Of a stretch of DNA of 64,000 nt, positions 1-9,544 are shown piece by piece (position 1 is the stretch's first letter; the number at the start of each line of letters is the position of its first letter). The stretch covers positions 2,232,001 to 2,296,000 of the forward strand of contig NZ_CP138214.1 in the NCBI RefSeq assembly GCF_034043515.1. The letters are read 5' to 3'. The stretch is from Pseudomonas sp. MUP55 (GTDB taxonomy: Bacteria; Pseudomonadota; Gammaproteobacteria; Pseudomonadales; Pseudomonadaceae). The notes under the pieces were generated by a model, which did not search any database, was not told the DNA's origin, and saw only the letters and a program-made list of their open reading frames with translations. A program made the translations under genes and the position numbers.

Positions 1-566
1 ACGTGCGTCACATAGTGCTGACGCACCTGGATTTCGATCACGCCGGCGGGCTGCAGGATTTTCCCAAGGCACGCGTGCACGTCATGCATCAGGAACTCAA
101 TCACGCAACGTTGGCCAGCGACTGGATCGAACGACGGCGCTTCCTGCCTGCGCAATGGCGCGACGTCGCGGATTGGCAGCTGTATGCACCCCAGGGCGAT
201 ACCTGGTTCGGTTTCGATTCGGTGCGAGCAGTGGTTGGTGCCGAGCAGGAAGACATTTTGCTGGTGCCGCTTCGCGGGCATACAGCTGGCCACGCCGGTG
301 TCGCTGTTCGCACCGCCGAGGGCTGGACGCTGCATGCTGGCGATGCGTACTTCCACCATGGCGAAGTTCACTTGCCCAAGCGCCGCTGTCCGCCCGGCAT
401 GCGCTTTTACCAAAGCATGATGGACACTGATCGCCAGGCGCGTTTGCATAATCAACAACGCTTGCGCCAGTTGATCGCCGAGAGCGGCAAGACGGTGACG
501 GTGTTCTGCACCCATGATCCACGCGAACTGCAACAGGCCCTGGGTGCCGGCATTAACGGTCAATAA
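1..566 (+). CDS. MBL-fold metallo-hydrolase, 5' end cut by window edge
   Basis: This is the C-terminal ~187 residues of a metallo-beta-lactamase-fold hydrolase; the reading frame runs off the left edge, so the GTG at position 3 is probably not the true start. The metal-binding signature THLDFDH (a THxHxDH-type motif with Asp in the second His position) is followed by GHTAGHAG, HAGDAY and a C-terminal FCTHDP histidine, in the usual MBL order. The HxDxDH form resembles quorum-quenching lactonase-like and related hydrolases, but the substrate cannot be read from sequence. The gene ends just before a hairpin-containing intergenic region and converges with the KGG gene at 793. Confidence 0.8.
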   Translation, partial: VRHIVLTHLDFDHAGGLQDFPKARVHVMHQELNHATLASDWIERRRFLPAQWRDVADWQLYAPQGDTWFGFDSVRAVVGAEQEDILLVPLRGHTAGHAGVAVRTAEGWTLHAGDAYFHHGEVHLPKRRCPPGMRFYQSMMDTDRQARLHNQQRLRQLIAESGKTVTVFCTHDPRELQQALGAGINGQ

Positions 567-757
567 AGAAGTTGGGGTTATTAGCGTTTCGTAAAACAAT
601 TAACACGTCGTGCGTGTTAAGTATTAGTTGTTGCGCGGAATAAAAAATACGCCTGTCCTAACGTAGGTGTCCGTTAAAGCGTGTGAGGCGGGAAGTTTAA
701 GTCAGCAGTAAAAAGTCTGCGCCTGTTCGGCAGCGTTTATAAGCCAGCGTCTGGTTT

Positions 758-782
758 GAAGGGGCAGCGAGGCTGCCCCTTC
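758..782 (-). terminator. Hairpin downstream of the first KGG gene
   Basis: A perfect GC-rich inverted repeat (AAGGGGCAGC / GCTGCCCCTT, 3-nt loop) lies 10 bp past the stop of the minus-strand KGG gene. The following T-run is weak, so it may also be an mRNA-stabilising 3' hairpin. It separates the convergent MBL-fold and KGG genes. Confidence 0.5.
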
Positions 783-792
783 CACGCATCAC

Positions 793-975
793 TCAAGAGC
801 CCGATTTGCGGCCGCCACCGTGGCTGTGATGACCGCCTTTGCGGCCTGCCTCGGAGGCTTTTTCACGGTCGTTGGCGAAGTTGCCGCCCGACGCTTGCCC
901 ACCTTTTCTCCCTGCTTCGGATGCTTTTTCGCGATCGTTGGCAAAGTTACCTGGGTTTTTATTACCTGTGGCCAT
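793..975 (-). CDS. KGG-repeat stress-induced protein (60 aa)
   Basis: This is a small, very hydrophilic protein with two near-identical copies of the KGG repeat (GNFANDREKASEAGRKGG at about residues 9-26 and 31-48) and a glycine/histidine-rich tail. It belongs to the YciG/con-10-like family of stress-induced proteins seen with non-haem catalases and YciE/YciF proteins in proteobacteria. ATG at 975 is preceded by GGAGA at good spacing. Two more family members lie at 16464-16814 and 17105-17281. The 17105 copy is almost the same protein and shares about 150 bp of upstream DNA with this gene, which points to duplication of gene plus promoter. Molecular function is unknown; the protein is probably disordered. 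Confidence 0.85.
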   Translation of the reverse strand: MATGNKNPGNFANDREKASEAGRKGGQASGGNFANDREKASEAGRKGGHHSHGGGRKSGS

Positions 976-996
976 GACAATTCTCCATTCGCTGAT

Positions 997-1150
997 TTAG
1001 CGTTTCGTTAGTTGCCCATTGTGGCAACCGACACCTATTCCGATAGCGGCGCAACGAGAAATGTTTTACCGATTTTTATAAGCGGCGACGAGCGGTAGTT
1101 TCTTGCTGAAAGTTGTACAAGGTACGGGAAATAACGCCGTTTCGTATAAG
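997..1150 (-). promoter_or_regulatory. Upstream block shared with the KGG gene at 17105
   Basis: Read beside 17298-17455, this stretch shows ordered blocks of identity: CGTTTCG then TAGTTGCCCATT next to the start, GGACA/CGACA-CTA-TCCGATA, GATGTTTT-like and ATTTTTA runs, a TTGTACAA palindrome (1113-1120), and TTCGTATAA at the far end. The spacing is nearly the same in both. The far-end TTATACGAA (minus strand) is a possible -10 and TTGTACAA a possible operator; both are inference. Nothing else is seen between 976 and 1268. Confidence 0.55.
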
Positions 1151-1268
1151 TTCTGGACAGTGTTTCGACAGTAAACAAGTGATCCACACCACTCGTCTTT
1201 TTCGTCGCACTTGAACATCAGTGGTGGTTCAAACGAAGTTCCTATCCTGCACACGGGAGAACGCTGCG

Positions 1269-1499
1269 ATGAACCATGACCCCTCCAATACACAGAACCC
1301 GCCTGTTGAACCACTCGAGAATCCCAACGACGACGGTTTCGTGATCGGTACCGCCGCACGTGACGAGGACCCTAACGCGACCACCGACTGGAACCACCCC
1401 GACACCCATGCCGATGGCGCTGTGGCCACCCCCGTACCGCCTAACGGCACACCTGAAATCGACGCCGTTCCCGATCTGGATGATGCGGCTGCTGACTGA
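1269..1499 (+). CDS. Small acidic, proline-rich hypothetical protein (76 aa)
   Basis: ATG at 1269 is preceded by GGGAGA with about 8 nt spacing, so it is preferred over the upstream in-frame start at 1221. The product is strongly acidic and Asn/Asp/Pro-rich, with no hydrophobic stretch or cysteine, and is probably disordered and cytoplasmic. I do not recognise a family. Position between a KGG gene and a manganese catalase suggests a stress-linked protein. A strong hairpin begins at the stop codon. Confidence 0.6.
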   Translation: MNHDPSNTQNPPVEPLENPNDDGFVIGTAARDEDPNATTDWNHPDTHADGAVATPVPPNGTPEIDAVPDLDDAAAD

Positions 1500-1527
1500 G
1501 CGAAACGCCCTGAACCGCCGTTTCGCT
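1499..1527 (+). terminator. Hairpin at the end of the acidic-protein gene
   Basis: AGCGAAACG (1499-1507) and CGTTTCGCT (1519-1527) form a perfect 9-bp stem with an 11-nt loop directly overlapping the TGA stop. No U-tract follows at once, so termination efficiency is uncertain. The AGCGAAACG sequence recurs at several stress-gene upstream regions in this window. Confidence 0.5.
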
Positions 1528-1664
1528 TGCTATGCGGTGCTTAACCGCTGGTCGTGACGGGCGAATTTTTTTTGAAATTTTTCAACCACCGTCCGCTTCA
1601 CATAAAGGGTAGGCGCGCATTCCGAAATGCCGCCCCTTTCAAGAAAGCCTGAGGAGATTTGTTC

Positions 1665-2549
1665 ATGTTTCTACATAACAAGCGACTTCAATACACCGTA
1701 CGTGTCGCCGAGCCCAACCCGGGCCTGGCCAACCTTTTGCTTGAACAGTTTGGCGGCGCTCAAGGTGAGTTGGCGGCCGCGTCCCGCTACTTTACCCAAG
1801 CCTTGTCCGAGGACGATCCAGGGCGCAAAGACCTGTTGATGGACATCGCCACCGAGGAACTCAGTCACCTGGAAATCGTTGGCTCGATCATCGTGATGCT
1901 CAACAAGGGTGCCAAGGGGCGCATGGCCGAAGGCGTGGAGGAGGAGGGCGAGCTGTATCGCTCACTCAATGGCGCTGGCAATGACTCCCATATCACCAGC
2001 CTGCTGTACGGTGCCGGTGCGCCGTTGATCAACTCTGCCGGGGTACCGTGGACAGCGGCCTACATCGACACCATCGGTGAGCCCACCGCGGACATGCGCT
2101 CCAATATTGCGGCCGAAGCGCGCGCCAAGATCGTCTATGAGCGGCTGATGAACGTCACCGACGATCCCGGTGTGAAGGATGCCCTGGGTTTCCTGATGAC
2201 CCGGGAAATCGCGCATCAGATTTCCTTTGAAAAAGCGCTGCATTCGATTCAACCGAATTTCCCCCAAGGCAAGCTGCCGGGCAAACCGGAGTTCAGCCAG
2301 GTGTACTACAACATGTCCCAGGGCGCCGGCAATATGCGGGGCCCCTGGAACCAGGGCGACGAATGGGAATTTGTGGAGAGCCCCGAACCTGCGGTCGACG
2401 GCGGCGATGGCACGGCCACCGTGCAATTGAACGCGGACGACGAAGCGCTGTTGAGCGCGATGAAAATTCGTACGCTTTCCGACCCTACCAGCGATCCGAC
2501 CACCGGTGCCGACCTGGGCGCGGGCCTTCAGCCCAAGCCTGATCTTTGA
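1665..2549 (+). CDS. katN: Manganese (non-haem) catalase
   Basis: This 294-residue dimanganese catalase converts hydrogen peroxide to water and oxygen in the cytoplasm. The four-helix ferritin-like core shows the expected metal ligands: Glu in GELAAA (residue ~35), the EELSHLE helix (Glu ~65, His ~68), Glu in YERL (~148) and His in TREIAHQ (~181). The C-terminal tail after about residue 235 is acidic and low in complexity. ATG at 1665 has GAGGAG 8 nt upstream and is preferred to TTG at 1659. The gene is followed after 64 bp by a YciE-type protein, the usual KatN/YciE/KGG partnership of RpoS-type stress islands. Confidence 0.93.
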   Translation: MFLHNKRLQYTVRVAEPNPGLANLLLEQFGGAQGELAAASRYFTQALSEDDPGRKDLLMDIATEELSHLEIVGSIIVMLNKGAKGRMAEGVEEEGELYRSLNGAGNDSHITSLLYGAGAPLINSAGVPWTAAYIDTIGEPTADMRSNIAAEARAKIVYERLMNVTDDPGVKDALGFLMTREIAHQISFEKALHSIQPNFPQGKLPGKPEFSQVYYNMSQGAGNMRGPWNQGDEWEFVESPEPAVDGGDGTATVQLNADDEALLSAMKIRTLSDPTSDPTTGADLGAGLQPKPDL

Positions 2550-2613
2550 TTGGCGGCAACCGCACGCTCAAGGGCGTGCGGTTCCATTTACTGGCTTGAA
2601 GAGGAGTAACGAC

Positions 2614-3123
2614 ATGGCGACCCCACAGGAAAACGTGCTCGACTGGCTACGTGATGCCCATGCGATGGAGCAGCAGGCCGAAAAAATGCTCAAGGCGCAA
2701 TCCGAGCGACTGGAACATTACCCGCAGCTCAAGGCACGCATCGACCAGCATATCCAGGAAACCCTTGGCCAGCAGGCGCTCATTGACGAATGCCTGACGC
2801 GCCTGGGCGGCAACGCCTCGACCCTGAAAGACATCGGCGGCAAGTTGATGGCGTTCGGGCAGGCGGTGGGTGGCTCATTGATGAGCGACGAGGTGATCAA
2901 GGGCGCGATGGCAGGCTACGTCTTCGAAAACATGGAGGTGGCCAGCTACACGGTGCTTATCGCGGCGGCGCAGGCGGCAGGCGACACCCAGACACAGGCG
3001 GCGTGCGAGAAGATCCTGCCCCAGGAAATCGCCATGGCCGAGTGGCTGCTCGAGCATTTGCCGCAGCTTACCCAGGCGTTTCTGGAGCGCTCCGCGGCCC
3101 CCGACACAGAGGCCAAGCGCTGA
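2614..3123 (+). CDS. YciE/YciF-type ferritin-like protein (DUF892)
   Basis: This 169-residue all-helical protein matches the DUF892 ferritin-like family: N-terminal WLRDAHAMEQQAEKML, a central DECLTRLGG turn, and C-terminal helices with Glu residues (YVFENMEVASYTVL, QEIAMAEWLLEHLP) suited to a di-metal site. Family members are induced by stress and may store or oxidise metals; the activity is not well defined. ATG at 2614 follows GAGGAG (2601-2606). It lies co-directionally between the manganese catalase and the LOV kinase. Confidence 0.88.
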   Translation: MATPQENVLDWLRDAHAMEQQAEKMLKAQSERLEHYPQLKARIDQHIQETLGQQALIDECLTRLGGNASTLKDIGGKLMAFGQAVGGSLMSDEVIKGAMAGYVFENMEVASYTVLIAAAQAAGDTQTQAACEKILPQEIAMAEWLLEHLPQLTQAFLERSAAPDTEAKR

Positions 3124-3230
3124 TGCAGCGCGCGGCGCCGGACCGGCGCCGCATATGATTTAGCGCACGCTCGCACTCCGCTGCGTTTTCACGGTCAATG
3201 GAACACACGCCACTTATCTGGAGGTGAACC

Positions 3231-4820
3231 TTGGCAACCAAGAAGAAGCCCGTGGTCGGCAGTGATGAGTTGCCGGTGCTTTCTTCCGACCGCAAAGATC
3301 TGTTCTTTGCGGCGATGCAAACCAGCCACAGCGCGATGATCGTGACCGACCCTGCGCAGCCCGACAATCCGATCGTGTTCGCCAACCCGGCGTTCCTGAC
3401 CTTGACCGGCTTCGAACACGACGAAGTGATCGGGCGCAATTGCAGGTTCCTGCAAGGGCCGGAAACGGACAACCGCACCCTGGAGCAGGTGCAGCGTGCA
3501 GTCGACCAACACCATGAGGTCTGTGTCGAAGTGCTTAATTACCGCAAGGACGGTTCGACCTTCTGGAACGAACTGTTCCTTTCTCCGTTGTTCAACGAGC
3601 GCGGCCAGCTGGTGTACTTCTTCGCCTCCCAGCTGGATGTGAGCCGGCGCCACGACGCGGAACAGCGCGTGCGCCGCGCACAGGACCTGGAGGCGTTGGG
3701 GCAGCTCACGGGCGGCATTGCCCATGACTTCAACAACCTGCTGCAGGTGATGGTCGGGTATCTGGAGCTGATCCAGCAGAGCGCCAAGCGCCCTGGCTGC
3801 GACCCGCAGCGCATCTTCAACAGTGCCAGTCGCGCCCGGGCGGCCGCTGAAAAAGCGCAAAACCTGACCCAGCAATTGCTGGCGTTCTCGCGCAAGCAGC
3901 GGCTCGACAGCCGGGTCATCAATCTGAATACCTTGCTCGGTCGCCCTGACCTCACGGACGTACTGCACAATGTCGACCTGCACGTGGAACTCGCCGACGA
4001 CCTGTGGAACTGTCGCATCGACCCTACCCAGGCGGAGCTGGCGGTTCGCCACCTACTGAGCAATGCCCAGGACGCATTGGAAGGGCGTGCAGAGCCGACC
4101 GTGACGGTCAAAACCGCCAACGTCCAGGTGCCGGGCGAGGCCGGTGCCGAACGCGATGGCCTGGCTGAGGGCCGCTATGTCAGCATCTCGGTGTCTGACA
4201 ATGGCAATGGCATCGATCCCGACCTAGAAGAAAAAGTCATGCAACCGTTCTTCACCACCAAGGAGGAGGGCAAGGGCTCGGGCCTGGGGCTGTCGATGGT
4301 GTATGGCTTCGTCAAGCAGTCGGGCGGCACCGCTCGTATCCACTCCTATCCTGGCATCGGTACCACCATACGCCTGTATTTTCCGGCCGATGACAGCCAG
4401 CTCTGGGTCGAACAGACGCCCGCCACCACCTCACTGCAGGGCGACGAGAAGATCCTGATCGTGGAGGACCGGCCCGACGTGGCCGAGTTGGCCCAGGTGA
4501 TCCTGTCCGACTACGGTTACCGGACCGATATCGCCTACGATGCCGCCGAGGCGTTGCACAGGCTGGAGAGCGATAGGTATGACCTGGTGTTCAGCGACTT
4601 GATCATGCCGGGCACCATGAACGGCGCGGCGCTTGCCCGTGAGGTGACCCGCCTGTATCCGCAGATCAAGGTTCTGCTCACCACCGGCTACGCCAAAGAT
4701 GCGCTGGCGCGCGCGGATATACCGGTGCATGAATTCGAGCTGATTCAAAAGCCTTATCAGTCCATTGACCTGCCCCGCAAAATCCGCGCGGTGCTCGACG
4801 CCGTACCGGCGCTGAAGTGA
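3231..4820 (+). CDS. Blue-light LOV hybrid histidine kinase with receiver domain
   Basis: Residues ~20-135 form a LOV-type PAS domain with GRNCRFLQG; Cys71 is the flavin-adduct cysteine, so blue-light sensing through FMN is expected. A histidine kinase follows (His165 in GGIAHDFNNLL; N-box near 278; DNGNGID and GSGLGLS ATP-lid motifs, ~320-355), then a C-terminal receiver domain (~405-529) with phospho-acceptor Asp456 in SDLIMPG. The 529-residue LOV-HK-RR layout matches the Pseudomonas LOV-HK photoreceptors. It has a TTG start at 3231, supported by GGAGGTG just upstream. There are no membrane segments. Adjacency to catalase and YciE genes suggests a link between light and oxidative stress (inference). 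No partner response regulator is adjacent. Confidence 0.92.
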   Translation: MATKKKPVVGSDELPVLSSDRKDLFFAAMQTSHSAMIVTDPAQPDNPIVFANPAFLTLTGFEHDEVIGRNCRFLQGPETDNRTLEQVQRAVDQHHEVCVEVLNYRKDGSTFWNELFLSPLFNERGQLVYFFASQLDVSRRHDAEQRVRRAQDLEALGQLTGGIAHDFNNLLQVMVGYLELIQQSAKRPGCDPQRIFNSASRARAAAEKAQNLTQQLLAFSRKQRLDSRVINLNTLLGRPDLTDVLHNVDLHVELADDLWNCRIDPTQAELAVRHLLSNAQDALEGRAEPTVTVKTANVQVPGEAGAERDGLAEGRYVSISVSDNGNGIDPDLEEKVMQPFFTTKEEGKGSGLGLSMVYGFVKQSGGTARIHSYPGIGTTIRLYFPADDSQLWVEQTPATTSLQGDEKILIVEDRPDVAELAQVILSDYGYRTDIAYDAAEALHRLESDRYDLVFSDLIMPGTMNGAALAREVTRLYPQIKVLLTTGYAKDALARADIPVHEFELIQKPYQSIDLPRKIRAVLDAVPALK

Positions 4821-4832
4821 CCGCCCACGCCC

Positions 4833-5729
4833 CTAACCGAGGACGGCCAACGACAGGTTCAGAGCCAGCACCAGGATAATCGAGAAGCCAAACACCTTGC
4901 GCGCCCAGCTGCGCGGATCAGTCAGGCGCGCGGAGCTGTTGGCGAGCGTCATCCAGTAACCGCAGCAGCCGAGCATCACCGCAAAATACCAGGCGTTCAT
5001 CTGTGCAATCGCGCCCAGCACCAGTGTGCTGGCCAGGAACGCCAGAATGTACGCTTGTATCTGCCGGTGGGCCTCGGGCAGGCTCAGCAGTGGCAGGCGC
5101 GCTGCGCGGAAGTCCTCGCGGCGCATCACGGTGATGGCGTGCGAGTGAGGCATCTGCCAACAGCAGAACACCACCACCAGCAGCAGCGCCGTGGCGTCGA
5201 ACCTGCCGGTGACCGCGCAATAACCGATCACCGGCGGCATCGCCCCGGACAGGCTGCCGATCAGGGTCGCCCAGTGCGAGCGTCGCTTCAGCCAGACGGT
5301 ATACACCCCGGCATAGATCACCAGCCCCAGCAGTGCCAGCAGGCAGGTCAGCGCATTGCTGGCGACCCACAGCAAACCGAAACCGGCGACACCCAGGGCG
5401 ATGGCGTAGCTTGCGGCCGTGGGCACTGCAATGGTTCGCAGTGCCAGCGCACGGTGACAGGTTCGCACCATGCGTCGGTCGATGTCGCGGTCGACACAGT
5501 TGTTGATCACACAACCGCAACCGATCACCAATGCAGTGCCGAGCAGGGCGGCCAGCAAGTGCGCAGGGTCCGCCAGATGGCCCCTGCCCGCGAGGAAGTA
5601 GCCCCCCAGCACCGAGGTGAGATTGCCGAAGATAATCCCGGGCTTGGTCAGTTGCAGCGCGGCATTGAACAGCCCGAGCCAGTGCTTCAGTGCGCCAGCA
5701 TATTGTGGTGAATACTGCCCATGATCCAT
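4833..5729 (-). CDS. cyoE: Protoheme IX farnesyltransferase (haem O synthase)
   Basis: This 298-residue UbiA-family membrane protein farnesylates haem b to haem O for the cyo oxidase. The polyprenyl-diphosphate motif NNCVDRDID (~98) and the second loop QMPHSHAITVMRREDF (~192) are present among about nine hydrophobic segments. The motif diverges from the commoner NNYIDRDIDxxMxRTKNR, which is consistent with a secondary cyo copy. The only plausible start, ATG 5729, lies inside cyoD and gives a 43-bp overlap; there is no ATG, GTG or TTG nearer the cyoD stop. It is the last gene of the operon and converges with the LOV kinase (12-bp gap). Confidence 0.92.
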   Translation of the reverse strand: MDHGQYSPQYAGALKHWLGLFNAALQLTKPGIIFGNLTSVLGGYFLAGRGHLADPAHLLAALLGTALVIGCGCVINNCVDRDIDRRMVRTCHRALALRTIAVPTAASYAIALGVAGFGLLWVASNALTCLLALLGLVIYAGVYTVWLKRRSHWATLIGSLSGAMPPVIGYCAVTGRFDATALLLVVVFCCWQMPHSHAITVMRREDFRAARLPLLSLPEAHRQIQAYILAFLASTLVLGAIAQMNAWYFAVMLGCCGYWMTLANSSARLTDPRSWARKVFGFSIILVLALNLSLAVLG

Positions 5730-6025
5730 AGCGAAAGCCCTACCAGCAGAAGAATGATGACCGCCGAGAAAATCAGCGCAATCAGGTTCCAGCGTTGTTC
5801 CTCGGCGGTATCCAGGTGCAGGAAGAACTTCAGGTGGACCACGATCTGAATCGCGCCCAGTGCCACCACCAGCCAGGCGGTGGTGGTGCGCGGCAGTGAC
5901 GGGAACATCACCATGGCAAAAGGGATCACGGTGAGCACTACCGACACCAGGAAACCGACCAGATAGGAACGGCTGCTGCCATGACTGCTGCCCGCGCTGC
6001 TGTGAACCGAACTTTGCTTGTACAT
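5687..6025 (-). CDS. cyoD: Cytochrome bo3 ubiquinol oxidase subunit IV
   Basis: This 112-residue small membrane subunit has three transmembrane helices after a Ser-rich N-terminus and the family motif QIVVHLKFFLHLD between the second and third helices. It supports assembly of the CuB site in the oxidase. The start lies 1 bp after the cyoC stop and the end overlaps cyoE by 43 bp, so translation is probably coupled through cyoCDE. Confidence 0.93.
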   Translation of the reverse strand: MYKQSSVHSSAGSSHGSSRSYLVGFLVSVVLTVIPFAMVMFPSLPRTTTAWLVVALGAIQIVVHLKFFLHLDTAEEQRWNLIALIFSAVIILLLVGLSLWIMGSIHHNMLAH

Positions 6026-6026
6026 G

Positions 6027-6641
6027 TCACACCACCCCCAACAGATAGATCACGGTAAAGACGCAGATCCACACCACGTCCAAAAAGTGCCAGAACAGGC
6101 TCAGGCAACTGAGCCGCGTGGCGTTGGTACTGGTCAGGCCGCGTTGCTTTACCTGGACCATCAACACCGCCATCCACACAAGGCCCGTCAACACGTGCGC
6201 GCCGTGGGTGCCGACCAGGGTGAAGAACGCAGTCAGAAAACCACTGCGGTCCGGCCCGTAGCCTTCAGCGATCAAGTGATGGAATTCGTTGATCTCCATC
6301 GCAATAAACCCGGCACCCAGCACAAAGGTGAGCCCCAGCCAGCGCAGCACCTGGGACTGCTCGCCACGGTTCATCGCCAGCATCGCGTAGCCGTAGGTGA
6401 TGCTGCTCAACAGCAGCAGCATGGTCTCAGCCAGCACATAAGGCAGTTCGAAGATGTCCGCCGTGGAGGGGCCGCCCGCCACGCTGTCGCGCAGTACCGC
6501 ATAGCCGGCGAACAGCGTCGCGAACAGGATGCAGTCGGTCATCAGGTAGATCCAGAACCCGAACAGGCTCAGGGAACCGGCGTCTTCATGCCCTTGTTCA
6601 TGGGTGTGGGCGATGTCTTTTTCGATAACGATATTGGACAT
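6027..6641 (-). CDS. cyoC: Cytochrome bo3 ubiquinol oxidase subunit III
   Basis: This 204-residue subunit III has five predicted membrane helices. The conserved [21 protein letters not shown] first helix, the central [11 protein letters not shown] motif and the terminal [18 protein letters not shown] motif are all clear. It starts 3 bp from the cyoB stop inside the cyoABCDE operon. Confidence 0.94.
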   Translation of the reverse strand: MSNIVIEKDIAHTHEQGHEDAGSLSLFGFWIYLMTDCILFATLFAGYAVLRDSVAGGPSTADIFELPYVLAETMLLLLSSITYGYAMLAMNRGEQSQVLRWLGLTFVLGAGFIAMEINEFHHLIAEGYGPDRSGFLTAFFTLVGTHGAHVLTGLVWMAVLMVQVKQRGLTSTNATRLSCLSLFWHFLDVVWICVFTVIYLLGVV

Positions 6642-6644
6642 GGG

Positions 6645-8618
6645 TCAAGCCTCTGCCAGGTCTTTGAGACGGGCCGTTTCGATGCGCGCGACTTCCTCTG
6701 CGGGCACGAAATAATCGGTGTCTTCGTCGTAACTGCGCACCACGAATGCAACCACCGATGCCACCAGGCCGAATGCCGCCAACCACCAGATATGCCACAC
6801 CAGCGCAAAGCTGCAGATCAGCGCGAACAGGCTGATGATCAGGCCCGAGGCGGTATTGCGCGGCATGTGGATGCTGCGATAGTCGGTGTGGCTCAGGGTA
6901 CTGACGCCGCGCTCCTTCATGCCCCAATACGCGTCCAGGTCGCTGACCTTGGGTTGCTCGGCAAAGTTGTACAGCGGCGGCGGCGACGCGGTGGCCCATT
7001 CCAGGGTGCGCCCGTCCCACGGGTCGCCGGTGCGGTCGCGGTACTCATGACGGCGACGAATGCTGATAAACAGTTGCAGCGCCTGGGCGGTCACACCGCA
7101 GAGGATAATGGCCACGCCCACCAGCTCCAGCAGCAGCCAGGGGCGCCACTCCGGGTTGTCGAAATGGTTGAGGCGCCGCGTCATGCCCATGAAGCCCAGC
7201 ACGTACGACGGCATGAACGCGAAATAGAAGCCGATCAGCCAGCACCAGAACGCGATGCGCCCCAGCTTGTCGTTCAGGCGGAAGCCAAAGGCCTTGGGGA
7301 ACCAGTAGGTCAGGCCAGCCATGTAGCCGAACACCGCGCCGCCGATGATCACGTTGTGAAAGTGCGCGATCAGAAACAGGCTGTTGTGCAGCATGAAGTC
7401 CGCGCCCGGCACGGCCAGCAAGACGCCGGTCATGCCGCCGATGCTGAAGGTCACGATAAAGCCCAGTGTCCACAGCATGGGGGTTTCGAAGCGCACCCGG
7501 CCACGGTACATGGTGAACAGCCAGGTGAAGATCTTCACCCCGGTCGGCACGGCGATGATCATCGTCATGATGCCGAAGAACGCGTTGACGTTGCCCCCCG
7601 AGCCCATGGTGAAGAAGTGGTGCAGCCAGACGATGAACGACAGCACGGTAATCGCGATCGTCGCCCACACCAGCGACACGTAGCCGAACAGGCGCTTGCT
7701 GCTGAACGTGGCGGCAATTTCGGAAAATACCCCGAACGCCGGCAGGATCAGGATGTACACCTCCGGGTGCCCCCAGGCCCAGATCAGGTTGACGTACATC
7801 ATCGGGTTGCCGCCGGCTTCGTTGGTAAAAAAATGCATGCCCAGGTAACGGTCCAGGGACAGCATCAGCAGGGTGGCTGTCAGGATCGGAAACGATGCCA
7901 GGATCAGCACCGAGGTACACAGCGCGTTCCAGGTAAATACCGGCATCTTGAACAGGGTCATGCCTTCGGTGCGCATCTTCAGGATCGTGACGAAGAAATT
8001 CACCCCCGTCAGTAGCGTGCCGATCCCGGATATCTGCAATGACCAGATGTAGTAATCCACCCCCACACCGGGACTGTAGGCCAGCCCGGATAACGGCGGG
8101 TAAGCGACCCAACCGGTTCGCGCGAACTCACCGATGCCCAGTGAGACGTTAACCAGCAGGGCACCGGCCACGAACAGCCAGAAGCTCAGCGCATTGAGAA
8201 ACGGGTAGGCCACATCGCGCGCGCCGATCTGCAACGGCACCACCACGTTCATCAGGCCGACCACGAAGGGCATGGCCACGAAAAAAATCATGATCACGCC
8301 GTGGGCGGTGAAGATCTGGTCGTAGTGTTCCGGCGGCAGGTAACCCGGCCCGCCGCTGGCGGCCATGGCTTGCTGGGTACGCATCATGATCGCGTCGGAA
8401 AACCCGCGCAGCAGCATCACCAGCGCGACGATGATGTACATGCAGCCGATCTTCTTGTGGTCCACGGAGGTGAACCACTCGCGCCACAGGTAACCCCATT
8501 TGCGCTTCCAGGTGATGGATCCCACCATCGCCACGCCGATCAGGCCGACGAAGGCCAAGGTGTACATCACAATGGGTTCAGTGGTTGGGATCGCTTCCCA
8601 TGACAGTTTTCCGAACAT
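6645..8618 (-). CDS. cyoB: Cytochrome bo3 ubiquinol oxidase subunit I
   Basis: This is the 657-residue catalytic subunit that reduces oxygen to water and pumps protons, taking electrons from ubiquinol. All haem-copper ligands are visible: AHGVIMIFF (low-spin haem His), [12 protein letters not shown] (CuB His with cross-linked Tyr), WLHHFFTMG (two CuB His) and [11 protein letters not shown] (high- and low-spin haem His). Length and ~15 membrane segments fit the family. ATG 8618 lies 2 bp after the cyoA stop. Confidence 0.96.
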   Translation of the reverse strand: MFGKLSWEAIPTTEPIVMYTLAFVGLIGVAMVGSITWKRKWGYLWREWFTSVDHKKIGCMYIIVALVMLLRGFSDAIMMRTQQAMAASGGPGYLPPEHYDQIFTAHGVIMIFFVAMPFVVGLMNVVVPLQIGARDVAYPFLNALSFWLFVAGALLVNVSLGIGEFARTGWVAYPPLSGLAYSPGVGVDYYIWSLQISGIGTLLTGVNFFVTILKMRTEGMTLFKMPVFTWNALCTSVLILASFPILTATLLMLSLDRYLGMHFFTNEAGGNPMMYVNLIWAWGHPEVYILILPAFGVFSEIAATFSSKRLFGYVSLVWATIAITVLSFIVWLHHFFTMGSGGNVNAFFGIMTMIIAVPTGVKIFTWLFTMYRGRVRFETPMLWTLGFIVTFSIGGMTGVLLAVPGADFMLHNSLFLIAHFHNVIIGGAVFGYMAGLTYWFPKAFGFRLNDKLGRIAFWCWLIGFYFAFMPSYVLGFMGMTRRLNHFDNPEWRPWLLLELVGVAIILCGVTAQALQLFISIRRRHEYRDRTGDPWDGRTLEWATASPPPLYNFAEQPKVSDLDAYWGMKERGVSTLSHTDYRSIHMPRNTASGLIISLFALICSFALVWHIWWLAAFGLVASVVAFVVRSYDEDTDYFVPAEEVARIETARLKDLAEA

Positions 8619-8620
8619 TG

Positions 8621-9544
8621 TTACTGCTCCTCAGCCAGCAGACTTGGGTGTTGATCGGCGCGTTGTTGCGCGCCGCTCAATTGCGCACGTTTGGTTTTAG
8701 GGGCCTTGTTCATGCCTTCGTATTTATCGACGATGTCCAGGAACAGCCGCTCCTGTACCGCCGAGTAATAGGTGACCGGGTGCTTGATGGTGGGCTTGGC
8801 CAACTGCGCATAGCGGGTGTGGTCCAGCTGCGTTGGCGCGCCCTTGACCTTGTTCACCCAGGCCTGGAAATCGGCAGGGCTGAGCGACAGCGTGGCGAAA
8901 TGCATGTCGGAGAAACCGGGGCCGTTGTAGTTGGCGGCAATGCCCCTGAACTCGCCGGTCTCGTTGGCGATCAGGTGCAGCTTGGTCTGCATGCCGGCCA
9001 TGGCATAGATCTGCCCGCCGAGTGCCGGGATGAAGAACGAGGTCATGGCGGCATCGGAGGTGACGGTGAAGCTCACCGGCGTATGCACTGGCAGGGCCAG
9101 TTCGTTGACGCTGGCGATACCCAGGTCTGGGTAGATGAACAGCCACTTCCAGTCGGTGGCCACTACCTGCACATTGATCGGCGGCGTGTCCGAGTCGAGC
9201 GGTCGGTAGGGGTCAAGCGCGTGGGTGGTCTCCCACGTCACCCAGCCCAGGGCAATGATGATCAGCAAGGGAACGCCCCACACCACCGCTTCGATTTTGT
9301 GGGAGCTGGCCCAGCGTGGGGAGTAGCGCGCTTTCTTGTTGGTCGCACGGTAGCGGTAGGCGAACACGAACATCAGCACGATCACCGGTACCACCACCAG
9401 TAACATCAAACCCGTGGCAAGGATAATCAGGTCGCGTTCATCGGTTGCAATCTGGCCCTTGGGGTTGAACACCACCAAGTTGCAGCCGGTTAATAAGAAG
9501 ATGCTGGCGAGAGATGCCAGGCCATAACCCATCGCTCGTTTCAT
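8621..9544 (-). CDS. cyoA: Cytochrome bo3 ubiquinol oxidase subunit II (lipoprotein)
   Basis: This 307-residue subunit II has a lipoprotein signal peptide (lipobox LLTGC near residue 21), two membrane helices and a periplasmic cupredoxin fold that lacks the CuA cysteines, as expected for quinol oxidases. ATG 9544 is chosen because CAGGAG lies 7 nt upstream; the in-frame start at 9568 has no ribosome site. It is the first gene of cyoABCDE. The neighbourhood of stress genes and the divergent CyoE motif suggest that this may not be the only cyo operon in the genome (inference). Confidence 0.94.
   Translation of the reverse strand: MKRAMGYGLASLASIFLLTGCNLVVFNPKGQIATDERDLIILATGLMLLVVVPVIVLMFVFAYRYRATNKKARYSPRWASSHKIEAVVWGVPLLIIIALGWVTWETTHALDPYRPLDSDTPPINVQVVATDWKWLFIYPDLGIASVNELALPVHTPVSFTVTSDAAMTSFFIPALGGQIYAMAGMQTKLHLIANETGEFRGIAANYNGPGFSDMHFATLSLSPADFQAWVNKVKGAPTQLDHTRYAQLAKPTIKHPVTYYSAVQERLFLDIVDKYEGMNKAPKTKRAQLSGAQQRADQHPSLLAEEQ

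Noticed and set aside
6018..8015. 665-codon plus-strand open frame
   Set aside because: It is fully antisense to cyoBCD, is rich in His/Gln/Arg and shows no domain; the cyo frames are certain.
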